Positions 16,344-24,971 of a DNA stretch of 64,000 nucleotides are shown piece by piece (position 1 is the first letter of the stretch; each line of letters begins with the position of its first letter). The notes beneath the pieces are model-generated. The model was not told where the DNA came from. It made no database searches and was given only the letters and a program-made list of their open reading frames with translations. The position numbers were made by a program, and so were the translations under genes. The DNA is from a virus: positions 1 to 64,000 of the IMG/VR virus record IMGVR_UViG_3300048592_000967; one strand, 5' to 3'.

Positions 16344-17929
16344 ACCTGGTGCTGCGAGAAGACGAGCTGATCGTCGATAACTTCGCTGGTGGCGGGGGAG
16401 CGTCGCTCGGTATCGAGTGGGCCCTGGGCCGGTCGCCGGACGTCGCGATCAACCACGACCCGATAGCGATCGCCATGCATCGAGCTAACCACCCGAGGAC
16501 CCGGCATTTCGTCCAGAACATCTGTGCCGTAGACCCCGTGGAGGTTGTCCAGGGCCGGCCCGTCGGTGTGGCCTGGTTTTCCCCGGACTGCACCCATCAC
16601 TCGAAAGCCTCGGGAGGTCGGCCGCGTAGCAAAAGAGTGCGAGACCTGGCATGGGTTGTTGCTCATTGGGCCTACAGGGTCAGGCCGCGGCTCATCTTCT
16701 TCGAGAACGTGGAAGAGATCCAGAGCTGGGGACCGCTATGCTCGCTGGTGCGCGACCACGCGCGGTGCCCCGAGTGTAGTGGTGAACACGCACCGGCCCT
16801 GGTTGACCGTCCGTGCCCTACGTGCAGAGGCATCTACTGGGCGCAGTTGTTGCGTCGACTGAGGTCGTTGGGCTACCGACTGGAATGCCGTGAGCTGCGG
16901 GCCTGCGACTTCGGCGCCCCGACGATTCGCAAGCGGCTCTACATGATCGCCCGCTGCGACGGGGCGCCTATCGTGTGGCCAGAGCCGACCCACGGGCCCG
17001 GGCGGCTGCCATACCGGACAGCTGCCGAGTGTATCGACTGGAGCCTGCCCTGCCCTTCGATTTTCGGGCGCAAGCGGCCCCTGGCGCCCGCCACTATGCG
17101 CCGGATTGCCCGGGGGTTGCGCAAATACGTCCTGGAGTCTGCGAGTCCGTTCCTGGTGCCATTGACGCACCAGGGAGGAGACAGGACCTACCCGCTGAGC
17201 GAGCCATTCCGAACGGTAACCTGTGCCAATCGCGGCGAGACGGCCCTGGTAGCGCCCTATCTGACGAAATTCAACCAGAACAGCCTTGGCCAGGAACTGC
17301 AGAGCCCGTTGGACACCGTGATGGCGGGCGCCCCACGGTTCGCCATGGTGGCCCCCTACCTGGTGCCTCGGCATGGAGAAAGGCCCGGACAAGAGCCGCG
17401 TTGCTCATCCGCCGAGGCTCCAATGCCAGTGATTACCCCAGGCAACGAACAGGGCTCACTGGTGGCCGCCTGGATGGCTCAGCACAACACGGGCTCGATC
17501 GGGCGCAGCGTTGAAGAGCCGGTGCCCACCCTGACGGCCAGCGGGACGCACGTCGCCGAGGTCCGGGCATTCCTGCAGGCGTACTACGGCACCGATCAGG
17601 ACGCCCGTCTGGATGCTCCACTGCCGACAATCACCACCCGCGACCGTTTCGGAATCGTGGTCTGCTACCAACTGGTGGACATCGGGATGCGTATGTTGAG
17701 CCCGCGCGAGCTGTTCCGGGCCCAGGGCTTCCCCGCTGGCTACATCATAGACCCGATTTACGAGGGCGCGCCGCTAATAAAGACGGCGCAAATCCGCTGC
17801 TGCGGCAACTCCGTTTGCCCGGATGTGGCAAGGGCCCTGGTGGCCGCCAACTACACCGATCACTCTGTCACACCGAGGCCCCTCCGCCGGCGGATTCGGG
17901 AGCCGCGCGGCCAGGGTGCACTTCTATGA
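16340..17929 (+). CDS. C5-cytosine DNA methyltransferase with zinc-finger insert
   Basis: A 529-residue protein. Motif I FAGGGGASLG, motif IV region FSPDCTHHSKA, motif VI ENVEE, motif VIII (ACDFGAPTIRKRLYMIA) and motif X (GNSVCPDVARAL) are in the usual order. The motif IV pocket reads SPDC rather than the classical PPC, with the catalytic Cys retained. Between motifs VI and VIII is an inserted CxxC...CxxC element (CPECSGEHA, CPTCRG). It probably protects phage DNA against host restriction. No cognate endonuclease is visible, so it is an orphan. Confidence 0.85.
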   Translation: MNLVLREDELIVDNFAGGGGASLGIEWALGRSPDVAINHDPIAIAMHRANHPRTRHFVQNICAVDPVEVVQGRPVGVAWFSPDCTHHSKASGGRPRSKRVRDLAWVVAHWAYRVRPRLIFFENVEEIQSWGPLCSLVRDHARCPECSGEHAPALVDRPCPTCRGIYWAQLLRRLRSLGYRLECRELRACDFGAPTIRKRLYMIARCDGAPIVWPEPTHGPGRLPYRTAAECIDWSLPCPSIFGRKRPLAPATMRRIARGLRKYVLESASPFLVPLTHQGGDRTYPLSEPFRTVTCANRGETALVAPYLTKFNQNSLGQELQSPLDTVMAGAPRFAMVAPYLVPRHGERPGQEPRCSSAEAPMPVITPGNEQGSLVAAWMAQHNTGSIGRSVEEPVPTLTASGTHVAEVRAFLQAYYGTDQDARLDAPLPTITTRDRFGIVVCYQLVDIGMRMLSPRELFRAQGFPAGYIIDPIYEGAPLIKTAQIRCCGNSVCPDVARALVAANYTDHSVTPRPLRRRIREPRGQGALL

Positions 17930-17945
17930 AAGACGAGGCTTGAGA

Positions 17946-18449
17946 ATGACCATTAAGCAGTTGCAAATTAAGCTGAACAAGGAAAGTTCAAATTTCGGCG
18001 AGGAAATGGTCGTCATCCATCAGGACCTCGTCAAGCTCAGGACGGGTGACGACACCGGGCCGGCCATCGCTTGGCGCAACAGACACTTCCTTGCCCAGAT
18101 TTACTCGGACGGAACCCATTTGAGACTGAGCATCAACCGCACTGTCCTGAATGACGAGGGCCACTGGGTCGACGGAATTACCTGGGACGAACTGCAATGG
18201 GTAAAGGCCCAGTGCGGGTTCTCCCATTATTGGGCGGTCGAAATCTATCCGGCAGACGAGCACGTCATCTGCGACGCCAACATCCGGCACCTGTTGCTGC
18301 TCGGAGAGCAGCAACCATCATTCGCCTGGACCTCAGAGACGAGGGCCGGGCGAAGTCCTCTCAATGAAATACTCGCCAACCAACCGGTGAGTCGCGCGGT
18401 CCGACGTCGGCTAAAGAATTCAATCATGGAGGTGGCCAGTGGGCGATAA
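17946..18449 (+). CDS. Conserved phage protein (DUF7694-like)
   Basis: A 167-residue protein. The central part (NRHFLAQIY, RLSINRTVL, DGITWDELQWVKAQCGF, AVEIYPADEHV, NIRHLLLL) matches the pattern I know from the phage family labelled DUF7694. Function unknown. Family assignment is from memory and moderately sure. Confidence 0.55.
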   Translation: MTIKQLQIKLNKESSNFGEEMVVIHQDLVKLRTGDDTGPAIAWRNRHFLAQIYSDGTHLRLSINRTVLNDEGHWVDGITWDELQWVKAQCGFSHYWAVEIYPADEHVICDANIRHLLLLGEQQPSFAWTSETRAGRSPLNEILANQPVSRAVRRRLKNSIMEVASGR

Positions 18450-18738
18450 AACCGGCTTGGAATATAGGACCGTCGAGACATGGCAGGCCATCGAGGCAGG
18501 CGAACCGTTCCATCACCACTCCGAGGTAACAGGCGTAACAGCGGCGGAAGCCGCCCAGGTCTTTGCCGATCTGCTGCTGAGCCAGCGACTTGGGAACCGA
18601 AGTATCATCGAGAAGGAAATCCGCGTCCGTGCCCTAGGGGAAAGAAAGTGGCAGAAGTTCACGGTGCGCCTGGTGGCCCTCGTCGAGCCAAAACGTAACC
18701 CGGGGTGCTGTCACCCGGAGGTGTCCGATGGGCGATAA
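18439..18738 (+). CDS. Small protein sharing its start with the next gene
   Basis: A 99-residue protein, GTG start, overlapping both neighbours. Its first residues (MGDKTGLEY) and its upstream ribosome-site region closely resemble those of the next gene (MGDKTGIEW). About 27 bases around the start therefore look duplicated. No family recognised for the rest. Confidence 0.5.
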   Translation: MGDKTGLEYRTVETWQAIEAGEPFHHHSEVTGVTAAEAAQVFADLLLSQRLGNRSIIEKEIRVRALGERKWQKFTVRLVALVEPKRNPGCCHPEVSDGR

Positions 18739-19444
18739 AACGGGCATCGAATGGACCGACGCCACCTGGAACCCAGTCACCGGCTGCAACAAGATTTCGC
18801 CGGGGTGCAAACACTGCTACGCCGAGACAATGGCGGACAGACTGCAGGCGATGGGCCAGCGCAACTACGCCAACGGTTTCGTGCTCACGCTCCAGCCCCA
18901 CATGCTGGATCGGCCGCTGCTATGGAAGCGACCGAGGACCATCTTCGTCAACTCGATGAGCGACCTTTTCCACGCGGACGTTCCCTGCGATTACATCCAG
19001 CGCGTTTTTGAGGTGATGCGGCAGGCCTATTGGCATCGCTTTCAGGTGCTCACCAAGCGCGCCAACCGCCTGGCCAAGATGGCTCCCGATTTGCTCTTTC
19101 CGTCAAACGTATGGGTCGGGGTGAGCGTTGAAACGCAAAAATACGCCTTCCGTATCGACTGCCTGCGCCAAGTTCCGGCCGCAGTTCGTTTCCTATCCCT
19201 CGAGCCACTGCTTGGACCGCTGCCAGAGCTGGACCTGCGGGGCATTCACTGGGTGATTGTCGGAGGTGAATCAGGACCAGGAGCTCGCCCGATGTCCAAA
19301 GAGTGGGTCACGGACCTTCGCGACCAGTGCCTACGAGCGCAGGTCCCCTTCTTCTTCAAGCAGTGGGGTGGCGTCAACAAAAAGGCCGCCGGCCGCGAGC
19401 TCGACGGCCGCACCTGGGATGAGTTCCCGAAGGTGGCACAGTGA
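18728..19444 (+). CDS. DUF5131 / phage Gp37-Gp68 family protein
   Basis: A 238-residue protein with the family's opening ([20 protein letters not shown]) and the Cys cluster [15 protein letters not shown], which resembles a radical-SAM iron-sulfur site. Further family motifs are [11 protein letters not shown]-like ([11 protein letters not shown]), [16 protein letters not shown] and [13 protein letters not shown]. Common in phages and mobile elements; the reaction is not established. Length is normal. Confidence 0.85.
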   Translation: MGDKTGIEWTDATWNPVTGCNKISPGCKHCYAETMADRLQAMGQRNYANGFVLTLQPHMLDRPLLWKRPRTIFVNSMSDLFHADVPCDYIQRVFEVMRQAYWHRFQVLTKRANRLAKMAPDLLFPSNVWVGVSVETQKYAFRIDCLRQVPAAVRFLSLEPLLGPLPELDLRGIHWVIVGGESGPGARPMSKEWVTDLRDQCLRAQVPFFFKQWGGVNKKAAGRELDGRTWDEFPKVAQ

Positions 19445-19644
19445 ACGTCTACTCCATTGAAGTCCCGCTGCTAAAGCTGACCGTCATGGCGGCCAGCAAG
19501 GAAATCGCCTCCGAGGCCGCTTATTCGGTTCTTGGCGCAATGATTCGGCAATGCGGCGCCGAGGGCATCGAGGTCGACTGGGACGATATAGTTATCGACC
19601 AGGCCGAACCGCCTGAGGCTCTTGACCTGGAGCCGCAGCCGTGA
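19441..19644 (+). CDS. Small hypothetical protein
   Basis: A 67-residue acidic protein, GTG start overlapping the previous stop. The first half is beta-like and the second acidic. No family recognised. Confidence 0.4.
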   Translation: MNVYSIEVPLLKLTVMAASKEIASEAAYSVLGAMIRQCGAEGIEVDWDDIVIDQAEPPEALDLEPQP

Positions 19645-19820
19645 AGCCTTGTCCGTTCTGCGGCAAGTCTGACCGCGTTGCTACCTGTGGAACACAAACG
19701 GAATGCTGCCGATGCGAGGTAATCGTCTCGAGCGAAGTCTGGCAGCGGCGACCTATCGAGGACCAACTGGCCAAAACTCTGAACGAAGCTGCTGAGCACG
19801 GCGGAGTGTGGCCCGTATGA
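19641..19820 (+). CDS. Lar-like zinc-ribbon protein, 59 aa
   Basis: Starts [12 protein letters not shown] and has a second Cys pair (CCRCEV), the pattern of the Lar / restriction-alleviation-like small zinc ribbons found in many phages. Coupled at both ends by 4-base overlaps. Anti-restriction function is a family-level guess. Confidence 0.5.
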   Translation: MKPCPFCGKSDRVATCGTQTECCRCEVIVSSEVWQRRPIEDQLAKTLNEAAEHGGVWPV

Positions 19821-20122
19821 GCTACATCGAGACATGCTGGCAAGAAATTGAGCCAGACCGAATTCGATTTGGTCCGCTGGGACGAATGCCGATCTGGAGA
19901 CTACACCACGAAGTGACCGGACAGCAGCGCCTTTACTCTGACCCCATCCGGAGCGTTGCCGTTCGGCACGAGGCCTGGCGTGGATTCAGACTGGCGATGC
20001 TTTTGCAACCGTGGAGCTATCCTTGCCGGTGCGTGACAGTTGGCCAGGGACCAGCGTGGCCCGGGATCCTGCGTACTCGAGTAGAGCTTGAGCGCCTACT
20101 CCACGGATGGAGGCACCTGTGA
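19817..20122 (+). CDS. Hypothetical early protein
   Basis: A 101-residue protein rich in Arg and Trp, ATGA-coupled. No motif recognised. Confidence 0.4.
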   Translation: MSYIETCWQEIEPDRIRFGPLGRMPIWRLHHEVTGQQRLYSDPIRSVAVRHEAWRGFRLAMLLQPWSYPCRCVTVGQGPAWPGILRTRVELERLLHGWRHL

Positions 20123-20436
20123 GCAAGGGCTACCTCGCTTTCCAACAGGTCCTCCGCCCGCTGGGCTGGGACGATGCCGGCAGAGGATGTTGGGGTCGCA
20201 AATACCTCGTGGCCCCCGGGCCCGATCAGGAGTACTCTCGCAGGGCCGACGCCTCTGCCGCGACCGTAGTGGCCCGATGGGTCGACACCGACACCACCCG
20301 GGCCCAGTTCCGCCAGCTCCTCGACGAGACAGAGCAGCTGGCCAGAGCCTGCCGCGCCGCCCTTCAGGCCCTCGAGGCCACCCCCAAGCAAACCGAGCTT
20401 TTCCAACCAACCCTGACCTTGGAAGGTAAACGATGA
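20119..20436 (+). CDS. Hypothetical early protein
   Basis: A 105-residue protein. GTG 20119 overlaps the previous stop and is preferred over ATG 20107. The C-terminal half is helical (FRQLLDETEQLARACRAAL). No family recognised. Confidence 0.45.
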   Translation: MSKGYLAFQQVLRPLGWDDAGRGCWGRKYLVAPGPDQEYSRRADASAATVVARWVDTDTTRAQFRQLLDETEQLARACRAALQALEATPKQTELFQPTLTLEGKR

Positions 20437-20777
20437 AAAACGTCCTGCTCAATATCGAGCTGATCAACAGTGCTGCTTTTCGATTCTTGCAAGACAGCCA
20501 CCAGGGCAATGCCTGGCGATATATCCGAATGGTTACCATCGCCGCCAAGGCCAACCGCCGGGGGGGCCGTGGGCGGGTCCAAAAATACGACAAGACGCCC
20601 TATGGCGCCACGGAACTGGCTCGCACGCACGAGCGCTCGAGCGGATACTATTACGTCGAAATCTGGGAAGCCTTTCTCGCCGAATGCCTGGAACACGGCC
20701 TGCTTGTCGTCGACCCGGCCGACGGTTGCTACGTCATCAACAACTGGCACTTATGGGTGCCTGGAGGTGGGCGATGA
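20433..20777 (+). CDS. Replication-region protein with winged-helix appearance
   Basis: A 114-residue protein. The layout FRFLQDSHQGNAWRYIRMV ... YGATELARTHERSSGYYYVE ... CLEHGLLVVD resembles the N-terminal domain of phage replisome organisers, and the next gene starts with a similar block. It may be a partner or split form of the initiator. Not assigned to a family with certainty. Confidence 0.45.
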   Translation: MKNVLLNIELINSAAFRFLQDSHQGNAWRYIRMVTIAAKANRRGGRGRVQKYDKTPYGATELARTHERSSGYYYVEIWEAFLAECLEHGLLVVDPADGCYVINNWHLWVPGGGR

Positions 20778-21838
20778 CCGAAGCCGCCTGCGCACCTCGC
20801 GAGATGTATGTGATGTTCCGCCCGACGCTCTTCCGAGACGGGCTCTTCGTGCGCGCCATGATTCGCTGGGAAAGAACGGTCGAGTGGTGGTTCGCGATGG
20901 TCTGCATGGCCCGCGAAATCAACCGGAAGGGCACCATTGGGAAGCGCGACGACGTTTCGCTCCTGCATCGCCACGAGATGCCCAGCGAGTTCTTCGACTA
21001 CTTCCTGTCGGCAGGATGGCTGGTGGAAGAGGATGGCATGCTCCGGCTTTCGGACCCCGATCAGTGGTACCGATCGCGCAGTCGTGATCCACTTGTGCAG
21101 AACGAGCAAAAACAGAAGTCGCGCACGCGTGCAAAAACGCAGTCGCAAGGCGCAAAAAAGACTACCCAAAACCGCACCGAGCGACAGCCGGAAAACGGCG
21201 CAGAATCTCGGAAAGCCGAGACACTGCAGACAGGTGAAACATGTCCGCAAGATGTCCGCAACGTGTCCGCAGTCGGTCTGCAAAAAAAGTACCATAATCT
21301 AAGTCAATCTAATCTAAGTCAATCTAATCCAAGTCAAGAGAATCTAAGACAAGATAATCCATCGATCCCCCCCTACCCCCCCGAGGGGGTTTCCGACGGA
21401 CGGACGGATTCTGTTCGCTATCGCTCTCAGGGGGGAGACGATGCGGGGGGTGCACCCCCCGCGCCCCCGCTACGGGCTTCGCCCACCGACTTCGGCTCTG
21501 TTGACGAGGCCTTCTCGGCTTACTGCCGGGAGGTTGCGGCAAAACCGCTCCAGGGCCCTGACGTGCAAAGGCTCGAGGAGCTCAAGGCCGCAGCCCGGAC
21601 TCGTGACGCCACAGACGCCGAAATGCTCGTAGCCCTCCGCTACGGCGCCGAGGCGACGAAGTGGGCGCTACGCTCGAGCCCGAAGCCGGTGAAGCAGCCC
21701 AGGGCTTACCTCCTGGCCTGCACCCTCGAGATCCTCCCCCGAGTGCTTGAGCGCAGCCAGGACCAGCGCATCGCCCGAGAGCAAGGCTGGACGGAGCCTG
21801 GGCAAATCGTCTGGCGAGACCCGGACGGTAGCCCGTGA
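20774..21838 (+). CDS. Replisome-organiser-like initiator with internal iterons
   Basis: A 354-residue protein. The N-terminal 110 residues look like a winged-helix DNA-binding domain (TVEWWFAMVCMAREINRKG ... FFDYFLSAGWLVEEDG). A Lys/Gln/Thr-rich spacer follows, then a run encoded by repeats (NLSQSNLSQSNPSQENLRQ), a Pro-rich stretch and a helical C-terminal domain (about 260-354) of helicase-loader appearance. Location of the origin repeats inside the initiator gene is as in lambda O. Function inferred from architecture. Confidence 0.55.
   Translation: MTEAACAPREMYVMFRPTLFRDGLFVRAMIRWERTVEWWFAMVCMAREINRKGTIGKRDDVSLLHRHEMPSEFFDYFLSAGWLVEEDGMLRLSDPDQWYRSRSRDPLVQNEQKQKSRTRAKTQSQGAKKTTQNRTERQPENGAESRKAETLQTGETCPQDVRNVSAVGLQKKYHNLSQSNLSQSNPSQENLRQDNPSIPPYPPEGVSDGRTDSVRYRSQGGDDAGGAPPAPPLRASPTDFGSVDEAFSAYCREVAAKPLQGPDVQRLEELKAAARTRDATDAEMLVALRYGAEATKWALRSSPKPVKQPRAYLLACTLEILPRVLERSQDQRIAREQGWTEPGQIVWRDPDGSP
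21294..21362 (+). repeat. Iterons within the initiator gene: candidate helper origin
   Basis: About five imperfect 10-15 base direct repeats of the type AATCTAAGTC (variants AATCCAAGTC, AATCTAAGAC) in a clearly AT-richer patch. They are followed within 120 bases by GC-rich inverted repeats (CCCCC-CGA-GGGGG near 21380, and GGGGGGTGCACCCCCC at about 21446). Iterons inside an initiator gene plus low melting point are characteristic of phage origins. Confidence 0.5.
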
Positions 21839-22338
21839 GCCGCGTCACGCTGGCCGACCTTCTCGAAGCCGAGGCGGCCGGCGCACCTGGTGGCACAGCG
21901 CACCTGTGCAACGCGGTGGGATGCTACGAAACCGTGATTCCCACCGCCGACTGGAAATGCCCGGCCTGCCGCCGCTCGATGCGCTACGGTCACAAGTACG
22001 ATTCCTGCCCCAAGTGCGGCGAACACGCTTTTTTTGTCCGCATCGGGGACGAATACCGGTGCCAGTGCCGGTGCACCTGGACCGAGGAGGATCGCAAATC
22101 CTGGGATCGGACCGAGCAGGAGCGAGCCCGGCGCGAGAGGCGGGACTTCGAGGAGCGCAAGCGACAGTCGGAGCGCTCGCGCCAGCAAAGCAACGAACGA
22201 GACAGCAAGTCGCAGGCCCGCAACTGCTGGCAAAACCTCAAAAAGAAGGTCTGTTCCGTTAACCGCAGCGAGATCGGCACCACCGCCCCTTACGATTTCT
22301 GCAAACACTGCCCCAAATTCAAGGAGAACAATGGCTGA
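21835..22338 (+). CDS. Multi-zinc-ribbon protein
   Basis: A 167-residue protein with several Cys pairs (CPACRRS, CPKCGEH, CQCRC, C-terminal CKHCPKF) and a very basic, Glu/Arg-rich middle (RARRERRDFEERKRQSERS). Zinc-binding and nucleic-acid contact are likely; no specific family recognised. Confidence 0.5.
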   Translation: MSRVTLADLLEAEAAGAPGGTAHLCNAVGCYETVIPTADWKCPACRRSMRYGHKYDSCPKCGEHAFFVRIGDEYRCQCRCTWTEEDRKSWDRTEQERARRERRDFEERKRQSERSRQQSNERDSKSQARNCWQNLKKKVCSVNRSEIGTTAPYDFCKHCPKFKENNG

Positions 22339-22873
22339 AAAAGACTTCCAGTCCGGCCTGGCGGCCGGTATCCACCGGGTCCCAGGGGCCCACTACTACA
22401 AAATTCCAGACATGCCGGTGCACGCCATCCGGCAAGCCGGCCTGAAAATCGGCACAGGAACAAAGCCTTACGACTGCTTCATCTTGCATCAGGCGATCTA
22501 CTTCGCTTGTGAGCTCAAGCAAAGCAGGGGAATGAGCCTGGGTAAAGACGAGATTCGCGACCACCAGGAAGCCGCGCTGATCGAGGTGACGGCCGCCGGC
22601 GGTGTCGGACTGGTGCTGGTTAACTTCCAGGTCCGACTGAGCGCCAAGGCCGCTCGAGAGAGGGGAGTCGAAACTCTCGACGTGGCCTACGGCGCCCCCA
22701 TGGTCGACCTGGTGGCCGCCAGAGCCGCCCTTTGCCGAGACAGCATTCCCCTGGAGTGGTGGGAGGCCAACGCCTGGCCGCTCGAGCGCTTCACTTCAGG
22801 AAAACAGATCAAATGGGACCCGACCCCACTGCTAGCTGGGGCCAGAGCTTGGAGGATGAGAACGCCGCTATGA
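22331..22873 (+). CDS. RecU-like PD-(D/E)XK nuclease (Holliday-junction resolvase-like)
   Basis: A 180-residue protein. Catalytic pattern: KPYDCFI (Asp), ACELKQSRG (E-x-K) and KDEIRDHQEAAL (Gln), followed by GGVGLVLVNF, which matches the RecU / penicillin-binding-related factor A fold. It would resolve branched DNA before packaging. The N-terminal acidic residue of the family is less clear, so assignment is probable rather than certain. Confidence 0.65.
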   Translation: MAEKDFQSGLAAGIHRVPGAHYYKIPDMPVHAIRQAGLKIGTGTKPYDCFILHQAIYFACELKQSRGMSLGKDEIRDHQEAALIEVTAAGGVGLVLVNFQVRLSAKAARERGVETLDVAYGAPMVDLVAARAALCRDSIPLEWWEANAWPLERFTSGKQIKWDPTPLLAGARAWRMRTPL

Positions 22874-23262
22874 CATCGCTCAGAGAATGGCTGACCATTC
22901 GGAAACCTAAACGCCAGTGCAGCAATCTCGCACTGCTCGACCGAGGCACCCGCCGGCGCGCGGCGATACTCGAGTTCGTGCTCGAATACCAGGAGCAGCA
23001 CGGTTACGGGCCCTGCATCCGCGAGATCGGGGAGGCCGTTGGACTGAAATCGTCATCCTCGGTATGGTTCCATCTCCTCAAACTGCAACAGGAGGGCCGC
23101 GTTTCCCGGGAGGCTCATAAGCCCAGATGCGTGGCGTCGACCCTGGCGCCGGCAAGCCGCGACTTCGCTTCGACGATAAACGCGATCCTGGAACTGCTGG
23201 CGGCCAGGGCGCCGCACGAGCAGATCGAGCATTTTATCCGTGAGGCGGTGGGATCCCGATGA
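22870..23262 (+). CDS. LexA-type winged-helix DNA-binding protein
   Basis: A 130-residue protein. Residues about 28-75 read as a LexA N-terminal winged helix (ILEFVLEYQEQHGYGPCIRE, then IGEAVGLKSSSSVWFHLLKL). There is no peptidase domain. Probably a transcription regulator of middle or late genes. Confidence 0.6.
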   Translation: MTSLREWLTIRKPKRQCSNLALLDRGTRRRAAILEFVLEYQEQHGYGPCIREIGEAVGLKSSSSVWFHLLKLQQEGRVSREAHKPRCVASTLAPASRDFASTINAILELLAARAPHEQIEHFIREAVGSR

Positions 23263-23702
23263 GAAGCTGCGCAAACCGACCCCCGACACCCAAGCAACTG
23301 AAGTTGCTCCTATGGCTCAGGCAGTGGTGGGCAGACTACGACTCGAGCCCGACCCTGCGCGAGGCCAGCAGCGCCAACGGCATCAGCATGAGCGCCATAG
23401 ATGGACAGTTCAGGAGAATGCAACTGCGAGGCCTGATGATCCCGGTGCTCAATCCCACCACGGGCCGGTGTCGCGGGTGGCGCCTGAGCATGGCCGGCGA
23501 AATCCTGTGCCGCCAGCATTCCGGCGACGTGCAACCTGTGCGACCCCAACCGATCGCCGACAAAAAAACGCTGATCAACCGACTGCTTTTCGAGCGCGAG
23601 CGCGCCCTGCGCCGGCGGTATCATCAACTAAAAACGGATCGAGATGCTCGAGCCTTCCTTGCCTGGCTGGAAGAGCATGTCAACCGGGAACTGCCGAAAT
23701 GA
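23259..23702 (+). CDS. LexA-type winged-helix protein, second copy
   Basis: A 147-residue protein, ATGA-coupled. The segment WWADYDSSPTLREASSANGI followed by SAIDGQFRRMQLRGL has the same winged-helix layout as the previous gene, so the two may be paralogues or heterodimer partners. Helical C-terminus. Confidence 0.5.
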   Translation: MRSCANRPPTPKQLKLLLWLRQWWADYDSSPTLREASSANGISMSAIDGQFRRMQLRGLMIPVLNPTTGRCRGWRLSMAGEILCRQHSGDVQPVRPQPIADKKTLINRLLFERERALRRRYHQLKTDRDARAFLAWLEEHVNRELPK

Positions 23703-24928
23703 GCTCGGTCATCGACCCCGTTTCCGGGTGGCCGTTGTTCGAGCTCCAGCTCGGGGATGTGCTCGAGCGCCTGCAGCAGTTGCCGCCCAACTGCGTCCAC
23801 ACCATCGTTTGCTCGCCACCCTACTGGCGAGCCAGAGACTACGGGGTCGAGGGCCAGTTTGGCAGCGAGCCCACCCTGGCCGAACACCTCGACAACATGC
23901 GCAAGGTGTTTTCCGAGTGCCGGAGAGCTTTGCACCCTTCGGGAACCCTCTGGACGAACTATGGGGACTTGCTGGCTCAGAACGGGCGCCACCTGACCGA
24001 CGAGGAGCAGGAGCAAAACCACCGCAGGGCCCAGGAAAGGGCCTACCCGACTACGGTCTTTGAACGCAAGTGGCAACGGTCAGCGGGCACCGCCAAGGGG
24101 AGCGGCCTGGCCGAAAAGCAGCTGATGCTACTCCCGGAGCGGCTGGCCATGACCCTCCAGAGCGACGGCTGGGAGGGCCGGCAAACCGGATGGTGGCTCA
24201 GGAGCCAGATCATCTGGCACAAGCCAAACGCGAACTCCGAATCGGTCCGGGACCGGCCCACGCGAGATCACGAGATGATCTACCTCTTCAGCAAGCGGGC
24301 GCAATACTTCTACGACGAATGGGCCGTACGGCGCAACCAGAGGGTCGACCCCGACGGCTGGATTTACGGCAGCAAACTCAGGACGGTCTGGAGCATCGCC
24401 ACCAAGTCTTCGCGCTCTGGACACCCCGCCGTGTTCCCGCCTGAGCTGCCCCGCAGATGCATCCTCCTGGGCACTTCGCGTCTGGGCTGCTGCCCTGAGT
24501 GTCTGGCACCTGTGCAATCGCTCTACGAAATCGGAGAGCCCGACCTGGAGGCCCAGCGACGATGTGGCGGAGACCGCAACGGGCAGTATCACGGCAAGGC
24601 CAGGCGCGACTACGCCCAGACCCGCTCACAAGACCCCAGCGCCACGAAGGCCCGCATCCTGGCCGGCATGCGACCCCGCAGACTCGCCGGGGGACGTCCG
24701 ACCTGCAGCTGCCTGGCCCGGCTCGAAGATGCCATCCCGTGCACGGTCCTGGACCCATTCGCCGGCGAAGGCACAACGCTCAGGGCTGCGCTCGAGCTTG
24801 GACGTTTCGCTGTCGGAATCGAACTCAACCCGAAAGACGTCGCCTGGCAATGCCAGGACGTGCTGCCGGTGGCCCGGGCCCTGGCCAGGGCCCGGATGCG
24901 CTTTACAGGGGCCCAAGCCCTGAGGTAA
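23699..24928 (+). CDS. N4/N6 DNA methyltransferase (beta-class order)
   Basis: A 409-residue protein. Motif IV (SPPYWRARDYG) lies near residue 40 and motif I (DPFAGEGTTLRAAL) near residue 345, the order of beta-class amino-methyltransferases. A motif X-like end (GIELNPKDV) follows. A CxxC pair region (CCPECLAPV ... CSCLARL) is inserted before motif I. Methylates adenine N6 or cytosine N4; SPPY is found in both. No partner endonuclease, so probably anti-restriction or regulatory. Confidence 0.85.
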   Translation: MSSVIDPVSGWPLFELQLGDVLERLQQLPPNCVHTIVCSPPYWRARDYGVEGQFGSEPTLAEHLDNMRKVFSECRRALHPSGTLWTNYGDLLAQNGRHLTDEEQEQNHRRAQERAYPTTVFERKWQRSAGTAKGSGLAEKQLMLLPERLAMTLQSDGWEGRQTGWWLRSQIIWHKPNANSESVRDRPTRDHEMIYLFSKRAQYFYDEWAVRRNQRVDPDGWIYGSKLRTVWSIATKSSRSGHPAVFPPELPRRCILLGTSRLGCCPECLAPVQSLYEIGEPDLEAQRRCGGDRNGQYHGKARRDYAQTRSQDPSATKARILAGMRPRRLAGGRPTCSCLARLEDAIPCTVLDPFAGEGTTLRAALELGRFAVGIELNPKDVAWQCQDVLPVARALARARMRFTGAQALR

Positions 24929-24971
24929 CATCGAGGGGCTCGATCAGGCGTGCAGGCGGAAAGAGCAACAA

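Noticed and set aside
21294-21362. CRISPR array
   Set aside because: Repeats are 10-15 bases, imperfect, without constant-length unique spacers, and lie inside a coding sequence; iterons fit better.
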